From: Ruminococcus sp.
GTDB lineage: Bacteria; Bacillota; Clostridia; Oscillospirales; Ruminococcaceae
DNA: 41,408 nucleotides
Assembly (NCBI GenBank): GCA_029060755.1
Contig: JAIDTI010000088.1
Span: forward strand, 1-41,408
Direction of reading: 5' to 3'
Part shown: piece after piece, positions 41,208 through 41,408 of the stretch
How positions within the stretch are numbered: position 1 is the first letter of the stretch
Layout: each line of letters opens with the position of its first letter
Notes under the pieces: generated by a model
Seen by the model: the letters and a program-made list of their open reading frames with translations, nothing else
Told to the model about the DNA's origin: nothing
Databases searched by the model: none
Position numbers and translations under genes: made by a program

Positions 41208-41408
41208 TTATTTATTTTCTTTGCGACGGAAGATGCCAGAGAATTTTACAGAAACAACACCAAATGAAGTCATCATGAAAGCTCCGAGAGCAGTAATAAT
41301 ATTTGTAAGAGAGTTGTTGCCTGTCTGAGGAAGTGTTGTTGCAGTTGTAGTTGTTGTAGCTTCTTCTGTTGTTGCAGTTGTAGTCTCTGTTGTAGTTGTT
41401 GTTGCTTC
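41208..41408 (-). CDS. LPXTG cell-wall-anchored protein, C-terminal end only
   Basis: Only the last 66 residues are in the window; the gene runs off the right edge. A Thr/Glu/Ala-rich linker (TTTTTE, ATTTTTATT) leads to LPQTG, a hydrophobic stretch (LTNIITALGAFMMTSFGVVSV) and a positive tail (RRKENK). This is a complete sortase sorting signal, so the protein is covalently joined to peptidoglycan. Its function cannot be judged from this end. Stop TAA at 41208; terminator follows. Confidence 0.9.
   Translation of the reverse strand, partial: EATTTTTETTTATTEEATTTTTATTLPQTGNNSLTNIITALGAFMMTSFGVVSVKFSGIFRRKENK

Noticed and set aside
41325..41408. Repeated GTTGTAGTTG-like motif at the right edge
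   Set aside because: In frame it encodes the Thr-rich wall-spanning linker before LPQTG.

Overview
The window reads as chromosomal DNA of a low-GC, Gram-positive gut Clostridia species, most likely Ruminococcus or a close relative (Oscillospiraceae). This rests on several signs: near-consensus TTGACA-N17-TATAAT promoters and strong GGAGG ribosome sites; a secreted CAP protein with a C-terminal dockerin; an LPQTG wall-anchored protein; a GH43 glycosidase; BspA-type leucine-rich repeat proteins; SpoIID; and a CIRCE-controlled hrcA-grpE-dnaK-dnaJ operon. The taxon is inferred; no rRNA lies inside the window.

Layout. Positions 1-5,580 are accessory in character. Two tandem strong promoters fire off the left edge, probably into a stable-RNA operon. 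A small Cys-rich protein is divergent from an XRE regulator. Then come NYN-LOTUS, GNAT and TfoX-like genes, a four-tRNA cluster (Val, Asp, Phe, Gly), a second XRE/small-Cys-protein divergon, and a run of three immunity-type genes (a CdiI-like gene and two SUKH paralogues) with no toxin. Positions 5,580-15,000 carry a large XRE-cupin-acyl-CoA synthetase fusion with a long leader, the CAP-dockerin protein, a Wzz-like membrane protein, and a cluster of two cytosolic LRR proteins, a lipoprotein and GH43 lying behind glmM. Positions 16,400-21,600 hold the heat-shock operon, followed by a candidate small RNA with its own promoter.

Positions 21,650-32,430 look like one very long leftward transcription unit from a single good promoter: citrate synthase, a lipoprotein, a two-component system, DUF1385, prmC, recA, recX, rimO, pgsA and a DtxR-like regulator. 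Nearly all gaps are under 20 nt or are overlaps. Positions 32,455-36,384 run rightward: spoIID, rnhA (apparently with an ATA start codon), a cysteine desulfurase, a DUF1963 protein and a NifU/IscU scaffold. Positions 36,428-41,052 are a leftward operon of a YtrA-type GntR repressor, an ABC ATPase, two ABC-2 permeases and a membrane-anchored serine hydrolase. A perfect 11-nt inverted repeat overlaps its promoter. The right edge cuts an LPQTG surface protein.

The least explained items are the two parallel XRE/Cys-miniprotein divergons, the 58-bp repeat at the 3' ends of two unrelated genes beside the immunity array, the candidate small RNA at about 21,508-21,580, the structured leader before the fusion synthetase, and the ATA start of rnhA.
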